Source: CALMEC01 sp963706315
Lineage (GTDB): Bacteria; Actinomycetota; Thermoleophilia; Miltoncostaeales; Miltoncostaeaceae
Direction: 5' to 3'
DNA: 64,000 bases
Assembly: GCA_963706315.1 (NCBI GenBank)
Contig: CAVPMA010000015.1
Coordinates: forward strand, 1-64,000
In this document: positions 42,751-51,216 of the stretch, in pieces
How positions within the stretch are numbered: position 1 is the first letter of the stretch
Layout: every line of letters begins with the position of its first letter
Made by a program: the position numbers and the translations under genes
Notes under the pieces: model-generated
Database searches by the model: none
Told to the model about the DNA's origin: nothing
The model's input: the letters and a program-made list of their open reading frames with translations, nothing else

Positions 42751-43679
42751 GCCGCCACCGCCTCGAGGCTCGGCCAGCCGGGCGTTATCGCGACGCGACC
42801 GGATACGTGGTCGAGGCGGGCGGGGATGCCCCGCTCCTCGAGCCACGCCGGGGCGGCGGTCCCGAGGACGATTGCCGCGGTGGAAGCCGCGTTCGCCTCG
42901 ACCGCCGTGGCGGCGGCGCAGGTGACCTGCACCCAGGTGACGTCCGCGGGCTCGCCGGTGCGCGTATCGATGATGTGGTGACGGCGCCGGCCACCCTGCC
43001 TCCAGGTGCGCTTCTGGGTGGACGAGGTGGCGAACGCCTGGCCGTGCCCGGCGATGACCTGCAGGGTGTGGCCGAGGTGGTCGGCGACCGCGATCGGCCA
43101 GCCACCCTCGGGGTCGGTGCCGCTCGTGGCGATGTCGCCGCCGAGGTTGACGAGGAACGCTCCGGGCAGGAGGTCCGCCAGCTCGGCGGCGATCGCGTCT
43201 GCGGCGGCGGCCTTGGCAGTGGCGCCCAGGTCGATCTGGCTGCCGCGCGGCACCGTGAGGCGGTGCTCGCGCGCGCGGTAGTCGACCTCCCGCCAGCCAG
43301 TTCGGGGCGATGCGTCGGGCACGGCCACCGGTGCGTCCGGGCGTGACTGGACCTCGGCGAGGTCGGCGTCGTAGCCGGCCGCCGCGACCGCTCCGCCGAC
43401 GGTCGGGTCGACTATCCCGTCGGTGAGGCGAGCGGCGTGGAGCGCGGCGTCGATGCAGTCGCCGAGGATGGGCGACACCGTGACGGTGACCGCGTCGGCG
43501 CGGGCCCGCGCCGTGATCCGGCTGAGCTCGGAGTCGGGGCGGAATCGCGAAGCTGCGGCGTCGAGGCGCGCGACGTGCTCCTCGGCGATCCGTGCGGCCG
43601 GTCCCATGGCCTCCGGTTCGGTGACGAGAACGGTGTTGACCGTCCCAATCGCCGACCAGGTGTGGGTGAGAGCGCGCAT
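42747..43679 (-). CDS. apbE: FAD:protein FMN transferase (ApbE)
   Basis: A 310-residue ApbE-type enzyme. It attaches FMN from FAD to a Thr/Ser of exported target proteins using Mg2+. Family stretches seen are ALTHTWSAIGTVNTVLV, RFRPDSELSRI, QIDLGATAKAAAADAIA, FLVNLGGDIATSG, HHIIDTRTGEPADVTWVQV and AAATAVEANAASTAAIVLG. There is no lipobox. It overlaps the neighbours on both sides. Its presence implies a flavinylated partner; the usual FMN-binding-domain protein is missing from this operon. Confidence 0.9.
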   Translation of the reverse strand: MRALTHTWSAIGTVNTVLVTEPEAMGPAARIAEEHVARLDAAASRFRPDSELSRITARARADAVTVTVSPILGDCIDAALHAARLTDGIVDPTVGGAVAAAGYDADLAEVQSRPDAPVAVPDASPRTGWREVDYRAREHRLTVPRGSQIDLGATAKAAAADAIAAELADLLPGAFLVNLGGDIATSGTDPEGGWPIAVADHLGHTLQVIAGHGQAFATSSTQKRTWRQGGRRRHHIIDTRTGEPADVTWVQVTCAAATAVEANAASTAAIVLGTAAPAWLEERGIPARLDHVSGRVAITPGWPSLEAVAA

Positions 43680-43990
43680 CACGATGCCGTTGTCGCGGTC
43701 GCGGCGGACTGGGTGCTCGAGGTGACCGGCGTGACCGTCGAGAACGAGCTGGTCGTGCCGGAGTTGCTGCTCGTGCTCGCTGCGGTCGAGTCGTCGACGA
43801 CGGCCGTGTCGTCGTCGGACGCCGAGGTCGTCGCCGTCGTGGTCGCGGTGGTGGCAGCCACGTTGGTGCTCTCGTGGCTCTGCGCCAGGTGGATCCCGAC
43901 GCCGCCGACCGCGAGCGATGCCGCCATCAGGGTGGCCGTCAGCCACCGGTTGAGACTGCGCAGAGCGGGATTGGTGTGGCGGGAGGCCAT
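43679..43990 (-). CDS. Small Ser/Thr-rich exported protein heading the redox operon
   Basis: A 103-residue protein. The N-terminus RSLNRWLTATLMAASLAVGGVGIHLAQ is a signal anchor. The remainder is almost only Ser, Thr, Ala and Asp, including SNSGTTSSFS, which faintly recalls the SGAT flavinylation motif. In comparable operons this position is held by an FMN-binding-domain protein; that domain is absent here. It could be a flexible flavin carrier, a truncated form, or a wall spacer. The stop overlaps apbE (TGATG). Confidence 0.65.
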   Translation of the reverse strand: MASRHTNPALRSLNRWLTATLMAASLAVGGVGIHLAQSHESTNVAATTATTTATTSASDDDTAVVDDSTAASTSSNSGTTSSFSTVTPVTSSTQSAATATTAS

Positions 43991-44182
43991 GGCATCTCCT
44001 GTTCGGTGAGTCCGAACCTGAGACTGGCGCGCGCGCCTGTGAGGAACCTGAGCCCTTCCTGTGACGTGGAGTCGAGATCACGCCCCTCGAGCGGCTCGCG
44101 GCGGAGCCGATCGGTCATCCCAGGCGTTCGTCGAACTGGCGAAGGGAGCAGCGGCCGGCTCGGGCCCCGGAAGTCGCCCGGA

Positions 44183-45166
44183 CTACGCGGCCCCGGCCGC
44201 CACCCGGATGACGCACCGGAAGCCGATGTGCCCGGTGGACGTCTCGATGGTCTCGGCTTGCCGTGCCGCCGGCCGGTACCGGAGGCAGTAGTTGGGGGCG
44301 CAGAGATGGGAGCCGCCCTTGATGACCCGTCGTGGGAACCGCTCCCCCGGCTGCCCGACGTCGAAGCTCTGGTCCGGCGACGCCACTCGCGGGTTGTGCG
44401 GAGCGCAGCACGGGTGCTCCGCCTCGTCCGCGTGCCGCGGCACGAAGAAGTCCGACGTCCATTCCCAGACGTTGCCCGCCATGTCGAACAGCCCGTAGCC
44501 GTTCGGCGGGAAGGACCCGACCGGCGACGTCCTCGCGTACCGATCGGTCAGGAGGTTCTGCCATGGGAACTCGCCCTGCCAGGTGTTCGCCATCACCCTG
44601 CCCTTGGGTGCGAACTCGTCCCCCCAGACGAAGGCCTTTCCCTCCAAGCCGCCCCGCGCCGCGAACTCCCACTCCGCCTCGGAGGGGAGTTCCTTCCCCA
44701 TCCACGACGCGTACGCGTCGGCGTCGGCGAACGCCACGTGCGTGACGGGGTGTCGCTCGCGCCCGTGCACGGTGCTCCCCGGTCCCTCGGGGTGACGCCA
44801 GGATGCCCCCGGCACCCAGTGCCACCAGTTCCGGTAGTCGTTCAGGTCCACCGGGCCGCTGGTCTCGCGAAAGACCAGTGACCCGGGGACGAGCATCCCG
44901 GGGTCGGCGTCCGGATAGTCGGCGGCGTCCGGAGCCTGCTCGGCGAGCGTCACGTGGCCCGTGTCCTTCACGAACCGCCGGAACTCCGCGACGGTCACGG
45001 GATGGTCGTCCATCCAGAACCCGTCGACGGACACGCGATGGGCCGGTGACTCCTCCGGGTAGAAGTCGTTCGACCCCATCGTGAAGGCCCCGCCGGGCAC
45101 CCACGCCATGCTCTTGGCAGGCGGCGGTCCGGGCGACTCGCCCCCCGATGCTTCCCGGGTCTCCAC
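44183..45166 (-). CDS. Formylglycine-generating enzyme (SUMF1-like)
   Basis: A 327-residue enzyme that converts a Cys of sulfatases to formylglycine. It starts the domain with WVPGGAFTMGSNDFYPEE. Mid-domain motifs are HPVTHVAFADADAYASWMGKELPSEAEWEFAARGG in pieces and NGYGLFDMAGNVWEWTSDFF. The C-terminal GGSHLCAPNYCLRYRPAAR keeps both active-site cysteines of aerobic, copper-using enzymes. The start is uncertain (GTG 45166 or ATG 45109). No sulfatase gene lies in this window, so its substrate is elsewhere. Confidence 0.9.
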   Translation of the reverse strand: METREASGGESPGPPPAKSMAWVPGGAFTMGSNDFYPEESPAHRVSVDGFWMDDHPVTVAEFRRFVKDTGHVTLAEQAPDAADYPDADPGMLVPGSLVFRETSGPVDLNDYRNWWHWVPGASWRHPEGPGSTVHGRERHPVTHVAFADADAYASWMGKELPSEAEWEFAARGGLEGKAFVWGDEFAPKGRVMANTWQGEFPWQNLLTDRYARTSPVGSFPPNGYGLFDMAGNVWEWTSDFFVPRHADEAEHPCCAPHNPRVASPDQSFDVGQPGERFPRRVIKGGSHLCAPNYCLRYRPAARQAETIETSTGHIGFRCVIRVAAGAA

Positions 45167-45234
45167 GACGCGCCGAACGATAGCTCCCGGGTTCGCGCGG
45201 CGAGACCGTCGGGCGGCGCGGCCCACCTGCCGGA

Positions 45235-45933
45235 TCAGGCCCCGGCCATGATGATGTCGTGGAGCGCTCGCCCGGCGACGTCGAGCCGGTCGGCGGCGTT
45301 CGACAAATGGCGGTACACCTCGCGACGCCGGAGCGCGAGCAGCAGCCGCTCGAGGGCGGGCGCGACGCCGTCGGGGCCCTCGGCCCGCAGCATCGCGATG
45401 TACGGCTCCGGCGCGAAGGCGTCGGCCACCGCCGCACGGAAGATCTTCTCGGCGTTGCGCTCCGACTTGTGCACGGCGAGCGCGGCGGCCCGCGCCCCAT
45501 CGGGATCGTCGCGCAGACGGGTGAAGCCGTCGCGCAGCGACGCACCACCCGCCGCCAGCTGGTCCGCGAGCTCCCGCATCCAATGGTCGGGCGGAACTTC
45601 GAGCACCTCGATCTCACGGACCGTCGTCTTCGCGTAGTTCAGGATGTCGTCGATCGCCGTCGCGGCCAGGTAGATCGACCCTCGGTCGATCGGGGTGGCG
45701 AACGAACGCGCCAGCGTCTCGAGCGTCCGTATGCGGCGCAGGTCGCCCTCCTTCTCCAGGGTCCGCACGGCCTCCCCATGCACCGCGTCCCCGTCCCGGG
45801 TGAATGCCACGAGGGCGTCCAGGGCGTCCATCGCGACGTCGCACTGCGCCCGCAGCATGCCGTGGAAGTCGGGCACCTTCGGCGCGATCCTGCCGGTGAG
45901 CGACTCGATCGCCCGCTGCAGGCGGGAGCTCAT
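45235..45933 (-). CDS. DUF47/PhoU-like Pit accessory protein
   Basis: A 232-residue all-helical protein of the DUF47 family, related to PhoU. The sequence DALDALVAFTRDGDAVHGEAVRTLEKEGD and AIDDILNYAKTTVREIEVL carry the family's Glu/Asp-rich metal-binding helices. It lies 10 bases after the PiT transporter gene, the usual arrangement in which it modulates phosphate or metal-phosphate uptake. Confidence 0.85.
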   Translation of the reverse strand: MSSRLQRAIESLTGRIAPKVPDFHGMLRAQCDVAMDALDALVAFTRDGDAVHGEAVRTLEKEGDLRRIRTLETLARSFATPIDRGSIYLAATAIDDILNYAKTTVREIEVLEVPPDHWMRELADQLAAGGASLRDGFTRLRDDPDGARAAALAVHKSERNAEKIFRAAVADAFAPEPYIAMLRAEGPDGVAPALERLLLALRRREVYRHLSNAADRLDVAGRALHDIIMAGA

Positions 45934-45943
45934 GCGCGGCCCC

Positions 45944-46975
45944 TCACTCGATCACCCCCACCGCCCGCAGGGCGGCGACGAGGGCGGCGGCGAGGAGGGC
46001 GGTGCACGGCATCGTCAGGAGCCATGCGACAAGCATGGCCTTTCCCGTCTCCCAGCGCACCGCCCGCGGATGCTCGGCCGCGCCGACGCCGAGAATCGCC
46101 GAGCTGGTGACCTGGCTCGTGGAGACCGGCCCGCCCCACGCCGACGTACCCCCCACGACCGCGGCGGCGGTGAACTGGGCGGCGGCGGCGTGCAGCGGCC
46201 GGAGCCGGTAGACCCCGAAGCCGAGCGTCCGCACGATCCTCCATCCCCCGACGATCGCTCCGGCGGGGATCGTGGCGGCGCCCACCAGTACCGCCCAGAA
46301 CGGGACCTCGAGCTGGTCGGTGGTGCCACCGACCAGCAGTGCGAGGGCGATGATCCCCATGCTCTTCTGCGCCTCGTTCGCACCGTGGGCGAACGACAGG
46401 GCGGCCACCGTCGGAAGCTGCATCGCGCGCAGCCGACGGTTCCATCGCACGTCCGCTCCGCCGAGCGCCGTCGCCGCAGAGCGCTGCACCAGCGCGCCGA
46501 GCCCCATGCCGATCAGCGGCGAGACGAGCAGTGCGATGACCACCTTGGCCACCCCCTCGACGTCGCCGTCGGCCAGCGCCGCGAAGCCCCAGTTGACGTC
46601 CCCCGCCCCGCCCACGGCGAGCGTGGCACCGACGAGGCCGCCCACCAGGCCATGGGTCGATGACGCCGGGATCCCGGCGCGCCACGTCAGGACGTTCCAG
46701 GCGATCGCCGCGACGAGACCCGCCGCGATCGTGCGCAGCGCCGAGTCGGGCGGAAGCCCGCTGAGGTCGACGAACGACCCGATCGTCTCCGCGACCGCGG
46801 TGCCCGCCAGAAGGGGTCCCGCGAAGCCGAAAGCGCCCACGATCAGGATCGCGCGGCGCGGGCTGAGCGCACGCGAGGCGATCCCGCTCGCCGTCAGCGT
46901 CCCGGCGTCGTGGACCCCCCCGCTCACCCCCCAGATCAGGACGACGGCGACGACGATCGCGGTTTCGACCGACAC
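45944..46975 (-). CDS. PiT-family inorganic phosphate transporter
   Basis: A 343-residue membrane protein with about ten segments. The two PiT signatures are present in altered form: GVHDAGTLTASGIASRAL near the N-terminus in place of GANDAxN, and FAHGANEAQKSMGIIALALL in the second half. STHGLVGGLVG and GGPVSTSQVTSSAILG are the conserved helical hairpins. The weak first motif may shift substrate preference. GTG 46975 is the likely start. It is paired with DUF47 downstream. Confidence 0.87.
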   Translation of the reverse strand: MSVETAIVVAVVLIWGVSGGVHDAGTLTASGIASRALSPRRAILIVGAFGFAGPLLAGTAVAETIGSFVDLSGLPPDSALRTIAAGLVAAIAWNVLTWRAGIPASSTHGLVGGLVGATLAVGGAGDVNWGFAALADGDVEGVAKVVIALLVSPLIGMGLGALVQRSAATALGGADVRWNRRLRAMQLPTVAALSFAHGANEAQKSMGIIALALLVGGTTDQLEVPFWAVLVGAATIPAGAIVGGWRIVRTLGFGVYRLRPLHAAAAQFTAAAVVGGTSAWGGPVSTSQVTSSAILGVGAAEHPRAVRWETGKAMLVAWLLTMPCTALLAAALVAALRAVGVIE

Positions 46976-47146
46976 GCCTCGATCCTGCCAGACACCGGGG
47001 TGCCCGCTTACCCTGAGGCATGACACGCATCATGTGCCTCCTCAAGATGAGGCTCGACGATATCGCCCAGTGCTCGGGACGCACCGGCGAGCTGCGCCGA
47101 GCGCGGGGTGAGACCGTACGAGGTCGGCCTCACCCGCGTCCACCCG

Positions 47147-47638
47147 TCAGACGAACTCGAGCCCGTGCCTCGGTGCGGCCTCGACGTATCGGGCCGCCAC
47201 CTCGTCGATGTTCTGGGGAACGTCGTCCGCGACGTTGGGCGCCGGATCGAGCGTCTCCTCGAAGAAGTGCTCTATCCCCGCTGGGGTGAACGTGAGCACC
47301 ATCCGCGCCGTCTCCGCGCCCGTGTTCCGGAAGCAGTGCACGGTGCCACGCGGAACGTTGACGAAGTCGCCGGGACCGGCCTGGATCGTGTCCTCCGCGA
47401 GGACGAACTCGACGCTCCCCTCGATCAGGTAGAAGGTCTCGTCCTCGCGGCGGTGGATGTGCGGCGGCGGGCCACCACCCGGCGGCACCAGCGCCTCCAT
47501 CGCGAAGTACGCGCCCCCCGACTCCTTGCCGGTGACGAGGAACGTGTAGTGGTCGCCGGGACCCCAGAACGCGGGACCCGTTGCGGCGGGTCGGTGAAAC
47601 AGCCGCCCGGCGGTTGCGGTAGATGTGGGCGTGCTCAT
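47147..47638 (-). CDS. Cupin-domain protein
   Basis: A 163-residue cupin. Motif 1 is GGGPPPHIHRREDETFYLIEGSVEFVL and motif 2 GDFVNVPRGTVHCFRNTG, giving three His and one Glu as metal ligands. It resembles quercetin-dioxygenase-like and stress-linked cupins. ATG 47638 has GGGAGGGAG upstream. It is divergent from a MarR gene and separated by a 27-base palindrome, so MarR control is likely. Confidence 0.87.
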   Translation of the reverse strand: MSTPTSTATAGRLFHRPAATGPAFWGPGDHYTFLVTGKESGGAYFAMEALVPPGGGPPPHIHRREDETFYLIEGSVEFVLAEDTIQAGPGDFVNVPRGTVHCFRNTGAETARMVLTFTPAGIEHFFEETLDPAPNVADDVPQNIDEVAARYVEAAPRHGLEFV

Positions 47639-47707
47639 TGCTCCCTCCCTTGGCCTCATCGGGCCTTCAGTGCGTCCCTTCGGTCAATCATCGCGCGAAC
47701 GCATTAC

Positions 47708-47734
47708 CTTGCGCCGAAGCTACTTCTGCGCAAG
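47708..47734. promoter_or_regulatory. Long nested palindrome, candidate MarR operator
   Basis: Outer arms CTTGCGC/GCGCAAG and inner arms GAAG/CTTC around a CTA centre give a 27-base dyad. It lies in the 137-base gap between the divergent cupin and MarR genes. Confidence 0.7.
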
Positions 47735-47775
47735 CTTTCTGTCAAGTGGCTTCCTGGTGAGCTATATTTCGGGCC

Positions 47776-48303
47776 ATGGCGAGCTCGAAGGACGCAGTGG
47801 ACGCGATCACGGCGCAATGGCGCGACGAGCGCCCCGATCTCGACCCCTCCCCCATGGGCATCATCGGACGGATCACCCGGATCGCCGTACTGGCCCAGCG
47901 CGAGCTCGATGAGGTCTTCGCGCAGCACGGGCTCGCCGGCGGCGACTTCGACGTCCTCGCGACCCTGCGCCGGTCGGGCGCGCCCTACCGGCTCACCCCG
48001 GGGGCGCTCAGCCGCTCGACCATGGTCACGACGGGGGGGATGACCAAGCGCCTCGATCGCCTCGAGGCGGGCGGACTGATCCGTCGCGAACTCGATCCCA
48101 GCGATCGTCGCGGGAAGCTGATCGCGCTGTCGGACGAAGGCCGGGCGCTGGTCGACATCGCGGTCGAGGCCCACCTGCGCAACGAAGAGCGCATCCTCGC
48201 CGGCCTTCCGGCGAAGCGGCGCACCGAGCTTGCGGCGCTCCTACGCGAACTTCTCCTCACACTCGACCGGCGAGGAGACGGCCGCCAGGTCTCAACCGGC
48301 TGA
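47776..48303 (+). CDS. MarR-family transcriptional regulator
   Basis: A 175-residue regulator. The winged-helix domain lies at about residues 45-120: LAGGDFDVLATLRRSGAPYRLTPGALSRSTMVTTGGMTKRLDRLEAGGLIRRELDPSDRRGKLIALSDEG in pieces, matching MarR wing and recognition helix. Long terminal helices form the dimer interface. It is divergent from a cupin gene with a shared palindrome. Ligands for such proteins are usually phenolic or oxidising compounds; none is evident here. Confidence 0.88.
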   Translation: MASSKDAVDAITAQWRDERPDLDPSPMGIIGRITRIAVLAQRELDEVFAQHGLAGGDFDVLATLRRSGAPYRLTPGALSRSTMVTTGGMTKRLDRLEAGGLIRRELDPSDRRGKLIALSDEGRALVDIAVEAHLRNEERILAGLPAKRRTELAALLRELLLTLDRRGDGRQVSTG

Positions 48304-48340
48304 AGTCGCCCTCAGGGACTCGGGGGAGTCGTCGCCCTGG

Positions 48341-49414
48341 TCAGTGGCGCCCGACGCGGATGGAGTACACGGGCGGCAGACGGGTCGCGGCGGTGAACCA
48401 GGTCGCACCCGCGTCCTGTGAGCCGAACACGTCGCCGGACGTCGCACCGAAGTAGAGCTCCAGGCTCGAGCCGTCGCCGCAGCCGTCGAACGCCTCCCGC
48501 AACACCGTCAGGTAGGCGTCGCTCCCCGGCAGGCCATCCGAACGGGGCGTCCAGGTCGCCCCCGCGTCGCGCGTCTCGTACACCGCCACCCGACCACCCG
48601 GCGTCACCCTGTCCAGGTCCGCGGTCAGCGGGATGAGGAACGCGCTGTCCGGGTCCGACGGGTCGACCGCGATCGGAAACCCGAAATCGGACGGCAAGCC
48701 CTCACCGGCGACCTCCACCCACGACTCACCGGCGTCGTCCGACCGGTACACCCCGCCGTGGAACTGCATGAACAGGCGCTCCGGCCGAGCCGGCGAGCGG
48801 CGGAAGCAATGCACGCAGTGCTGATGCTCGACATCGCGCTGATCCTCGGGCATATACCGCGGCACGATCCCCGTGTTCGCGTGACGCCAAGTCGCCCCGC
48901 CGTCCTCGGTGTGGATGACGCCCACAGCGGAGATCCCCACCGACAGGCGGGACGGGTCGCCCGGCCAGGGCACGATCGTGTGCAGGCACAGCCCCCCGCC
49001 GCCCGGATGCCAGGTGTCGCGCGTCGGGTGCTCCCACAGCCCCTCGTTCAGCGTCCACGATTCGCCGCCGTCCCGGCTCTCGAACAGCACGCCGGGATCC
49101 CCGCCCGCGTACAGCAGGCCGTCCTCCTCGCCCGGGACGATCACCCAGATCCGCTCCAGCGCCGCATCGCCGCCCTCCGGCAGCTGCAGGCCGGCCGCCT
49201 GCTGCCACTCCCCGGCGGGGTCGTCGGTCCACCAGAGCTTGGGCCCGTAGAACGGCGACGCCGCGCCGGCGAATGTCCGTCCGGTGCGCGGATCGAACAT
49301 CGCGAACTCGACCGGCTCTCCGGGGAACGATCGCGAGGCGACCCGAAAATCCGCTCCGCCCTCGCCCTCCAGGACGAACAACCCCTTCTTCGTTCCGACC
49401 AGGATCTCCGTCAC
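48341..49414 (-). CDS. BNR/sialidase-like beta-propeller protein
   Basis: A 357-residue cytoplasmic propeller with no signal peptide. Repeated Asp-box-like elements are visible: ESRDGGESWTLNEG, HTEDGGATWRHAN, RSDDAGESWVEVAG, ETRDAGATWTPRSDG and GSQDAGATWF. These place it in the BNR/Ycf48-like class rather than among true sialidases, and catalytic sialidase residues are not evident. GTG 49414 has GGAGG upstream. It directly follows the MoaD-like gene and the two are probably co-translated. Confidence 0.8.
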   Translation of the reverse strand: MTEILVGTKKGLFVLEGEGGADFRVASRSFPGEPVEFAMFDPRTGRTFAGAASPFYGPKLWWTDDPAGEWQQAAGLQLPEGGDAALERIWVIVPGEEDGLLYAGGDPGVLFESRDGGESWTLNEGLWEHPTRDTWHPGGGGLCLHTIVPWPGDPSRLSVGISAVGVIHTEDGGATWRHANTGIVPRYMPEDQRDVEHQHCVHCFRRSPARPERLFMQFHGGVYRSDDAGESWVEVAGEGLPSDFGFPIAVDPSDPDSAFLIPLTADLDRVTPGGRVAVYETRDAGATWTPRSDGLPGSDAYLTVLREAFDGCGDGSSLELYFGATSGDVFGSQDAGATWFTAATRLPPVYSIRVGRH

Positions 49415-49415
49415 C

Positions 49416-49673
49416 TCATCCTCCCGTGATCGCGGGCAGCACATGAATTTGTGACTCGTGGAGGAGCGGAGTGTCCTCGCCACCCCGCTCCCCGTCGACG
49501 AAGACGTTGATGTGCCGGCGGATCATCCGCCGCTCATCCAGGATCCACCCGCCGATGCGCGGATTTCGCGCTTCGAGCGTCAGCAGGGCGTCCCGAACCG
49601 TCGCTCCCTCGACCGTGTGAAGCCGGCCGCCGGCCATTGCCTGCAGCTGTCCGCTGAGCCGGATCACCGCCAT
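49416..49673 (-). CDS. MoaD/ThiS-like ubiquitin-fold sulfur-carrier protein
   Basis: An 85-residue beta-grasp protein. VIRLSGQLQAMAGGRLHTVEGATVRDALLTLEARNP and HINVFVDGERGG match MoaD/ThiS, and the protein ends in the required Gly-Gly (AITGG). It starts the pair with the propeller gene, which begins 1 base after its stop. No E1-like MoeB/ThiF or MoaE gene is close, so the thiocarboxylate acceptor is unknown. Confidence 0.85.
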   Translation of the reverse strand: MAVIRLSGQLQAMAGGRLHTVEGATVRDALLTLEARNPRIGGWILDERRMIRRHINVFVDGERGGEDTPLLHESQIHVLPAITGG

Positions 49674-49741
49674 CGCCCGATGCTACGCCAGACCAACCTG
49701 GGGACGCCACGCAGACGTGGCGCCCCCTGGATGGCATCTCC

Positions 49742-50860
49742 CTACCAGCGAAGGATCGCGGCGACGCCTCCGTGAGGGGCGAGCATCCGGGCGGCGCCGC
49801 CCTCGACCGGCACCACCTCGGCATCCGTCCTCACTGCCCTCAGCAGGAGGTCGTCGATGCTCGCCCCCACCGACTCGGATTGACGCGACGTCTGCGCCAG
49901 GGAGGGATCGATCAGGAGCCGCTGCACGCGGCCCTCGTCGAGGACGGTTGCGACGTCGTCCCACCCGACCGCGCCGCGTGAGCCCGCCAGCGCGGCGCCG
50001 GTCGCCTGCCGGACGAGGTCCGCGCGCGCCCGCTGGCGAAGCCCGGCAAGGTCGGCCCGCGTCTGGTCGGCGATCGCATTCGCCGTGCCCCACTGCGTCC
50101 CGTGACGGGTGGCGACCGCATGTATCGAGGGTGCGTGCTCGACGAGGCCCTTCGCGGTCTTCGGATCGGCGAGTACCACGATGTGGTCCCACCCGCGGGC
50201 TTCGCCGAGCTCCGTGAGGCGGACCCCCATGCCCGCAAGCCAGCGGTCGCGGTGTCGTTCTCGCCGTTGCTCGAAGAGATCCTCCTGGGACGCCGACTCG
50301 TACGTGCCGCGGGATCCCCCCGCGGGCCCGCGGAACTCGCGCCACTCCGATGCGCCGTCGTCGAACGCGAACACTGCGACGTCCTCGGCCTCGTCGCCGC
50401 GGATCTCGACGATCCTGAGCCGGTTCGCCGACACGACGGCGACACCGCACGGACGCGCGCTGTCGATCGCGCCGACCAGCGGGGCCAGGTAGGGCAACTC
50501 GTCCACCACCACGCGATCCGGGAACGACCGCTGCGTCCACAAGGGCCCCACCGTCTCGCCGTCGACCGCGCTGAAGAGCGCCCGCCCGCGGCCCGGCCCG
50601 TTGGGGTCGATCAGCTCTGCGACCGCCGGCTCCAGCGCGGCGATGTGGGCGCGGATCCTGGCAGCGACGTCCGGATGGTGGGTCGCGAACCCGGTCGATG
50701 CCTCGGCAAGCCCGGCGCGCAACGAGATCTCCCAGCCCGGGCGCCCGTGCATCTTCCGCTCGGGGCGCGAGTCGACGTAGACCGAGAGGACGCCGGCGTC
50801 GCTGTGAAGGGCGGCGATTGCCTGCAGCACGTCTGTCTGGGTGGCGAGCGAAGCGCTCAC
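49742..50860 (-). CDS. VLRF1/baeRF-type (Vms1-like) release-factor-fold protein
   Basis: A 372-residue protein of the bacterial eRF1-like (baeRF/VLRF1) group. GVLSVYVDSRPERK, VVVDELPYLAPLVGAIDSARPCGVAVVSANRLRIVEIRGDEAEDV and the charged linker (QEDLFEQRRERHRDRWLAGM) are typical. HIVVLADPKTAKGLVEHAP belongs to the third domain. These proteins resemble Vms1, which hydrolyses peptidyl-tRNA on stalled ribosomes. No GGQ-like motif is seen. It is divergent from the HPF-like gene, hinting at a ribosome-linked role. Confidence 0.8.
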   Translation of the reverse strand: MSASLATQTDVLQAIAALHSDAGVLSVYVDSRPERKMHGRPGWEISLRAGLAEASTGFATHHPDVAARIRAHIAALEPAVAELIDPNGPGRGRALFSAVDGETVGPLWTQRSFPDRVVVDELPYLAPLVGAIDSARPCGVAVVSANRLRIVEIRGDEAEDVAVFAFDDGASEWREFRGPAGGSRGTYESASQEDLFEQRRERHRDRWLAGMGVRLTELGEARGWDHIVVLADPKTAKGLVEHAPSIHAVATRHGTQWGTANAIADQTRADLAGLRQRARADLVRQATGAALAGSRGAVGWDDVATVLDEGRVQRLLIDPSLAQTSRQSESVGASIDDLLLRAVRTDAEVVPVEGGAARMLAPHGGVAAILRW

Positions 50861-51216
50861 GTATCACTTCCAATCCAGCGCCGAACGGGCGCCGCCAGGT
50901 CGAGTGGTGGCCGGTCGGTTCGATTCCCGTTCCCCGCCCAGCGGGGCCTACTGCTCCGCCTGAGGGCCTCCGAGGGGGCTCCACAATGGCGACGGGGACG
51001 GTATTTCGTGCCTCCGGTCCGCCGACTCGGACCCGGCGGGCACATTCATCCTCGCTCCAGCGGGCGCCTCGAGCATGAGGGAGTCACCGGTCTTCCAGTC
51101 CGTGGTTCTCCCCATCCGTGGGAGCCGCCGGCGAGGCTCGCCCGCCGCCGGGGCGGCTTTCCCGAAGAAACGATGGGTGGAGCCGCCGATGGCACCTCAC
51201 CCGGAGGGGCGCGAGC
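50861..51216. other. Divergent intergenic region
   Basis: A 356-base gap between the VLRF1-type and HPF-like genes. It has no supported gene. No DosR-type box was found by eye. Confidence 0.4.

Noticed and set aside
50861..51216. DosR box in front of the hibernation factor
   Set aside because: No sequence close to the mycobacterial consensus was seen.
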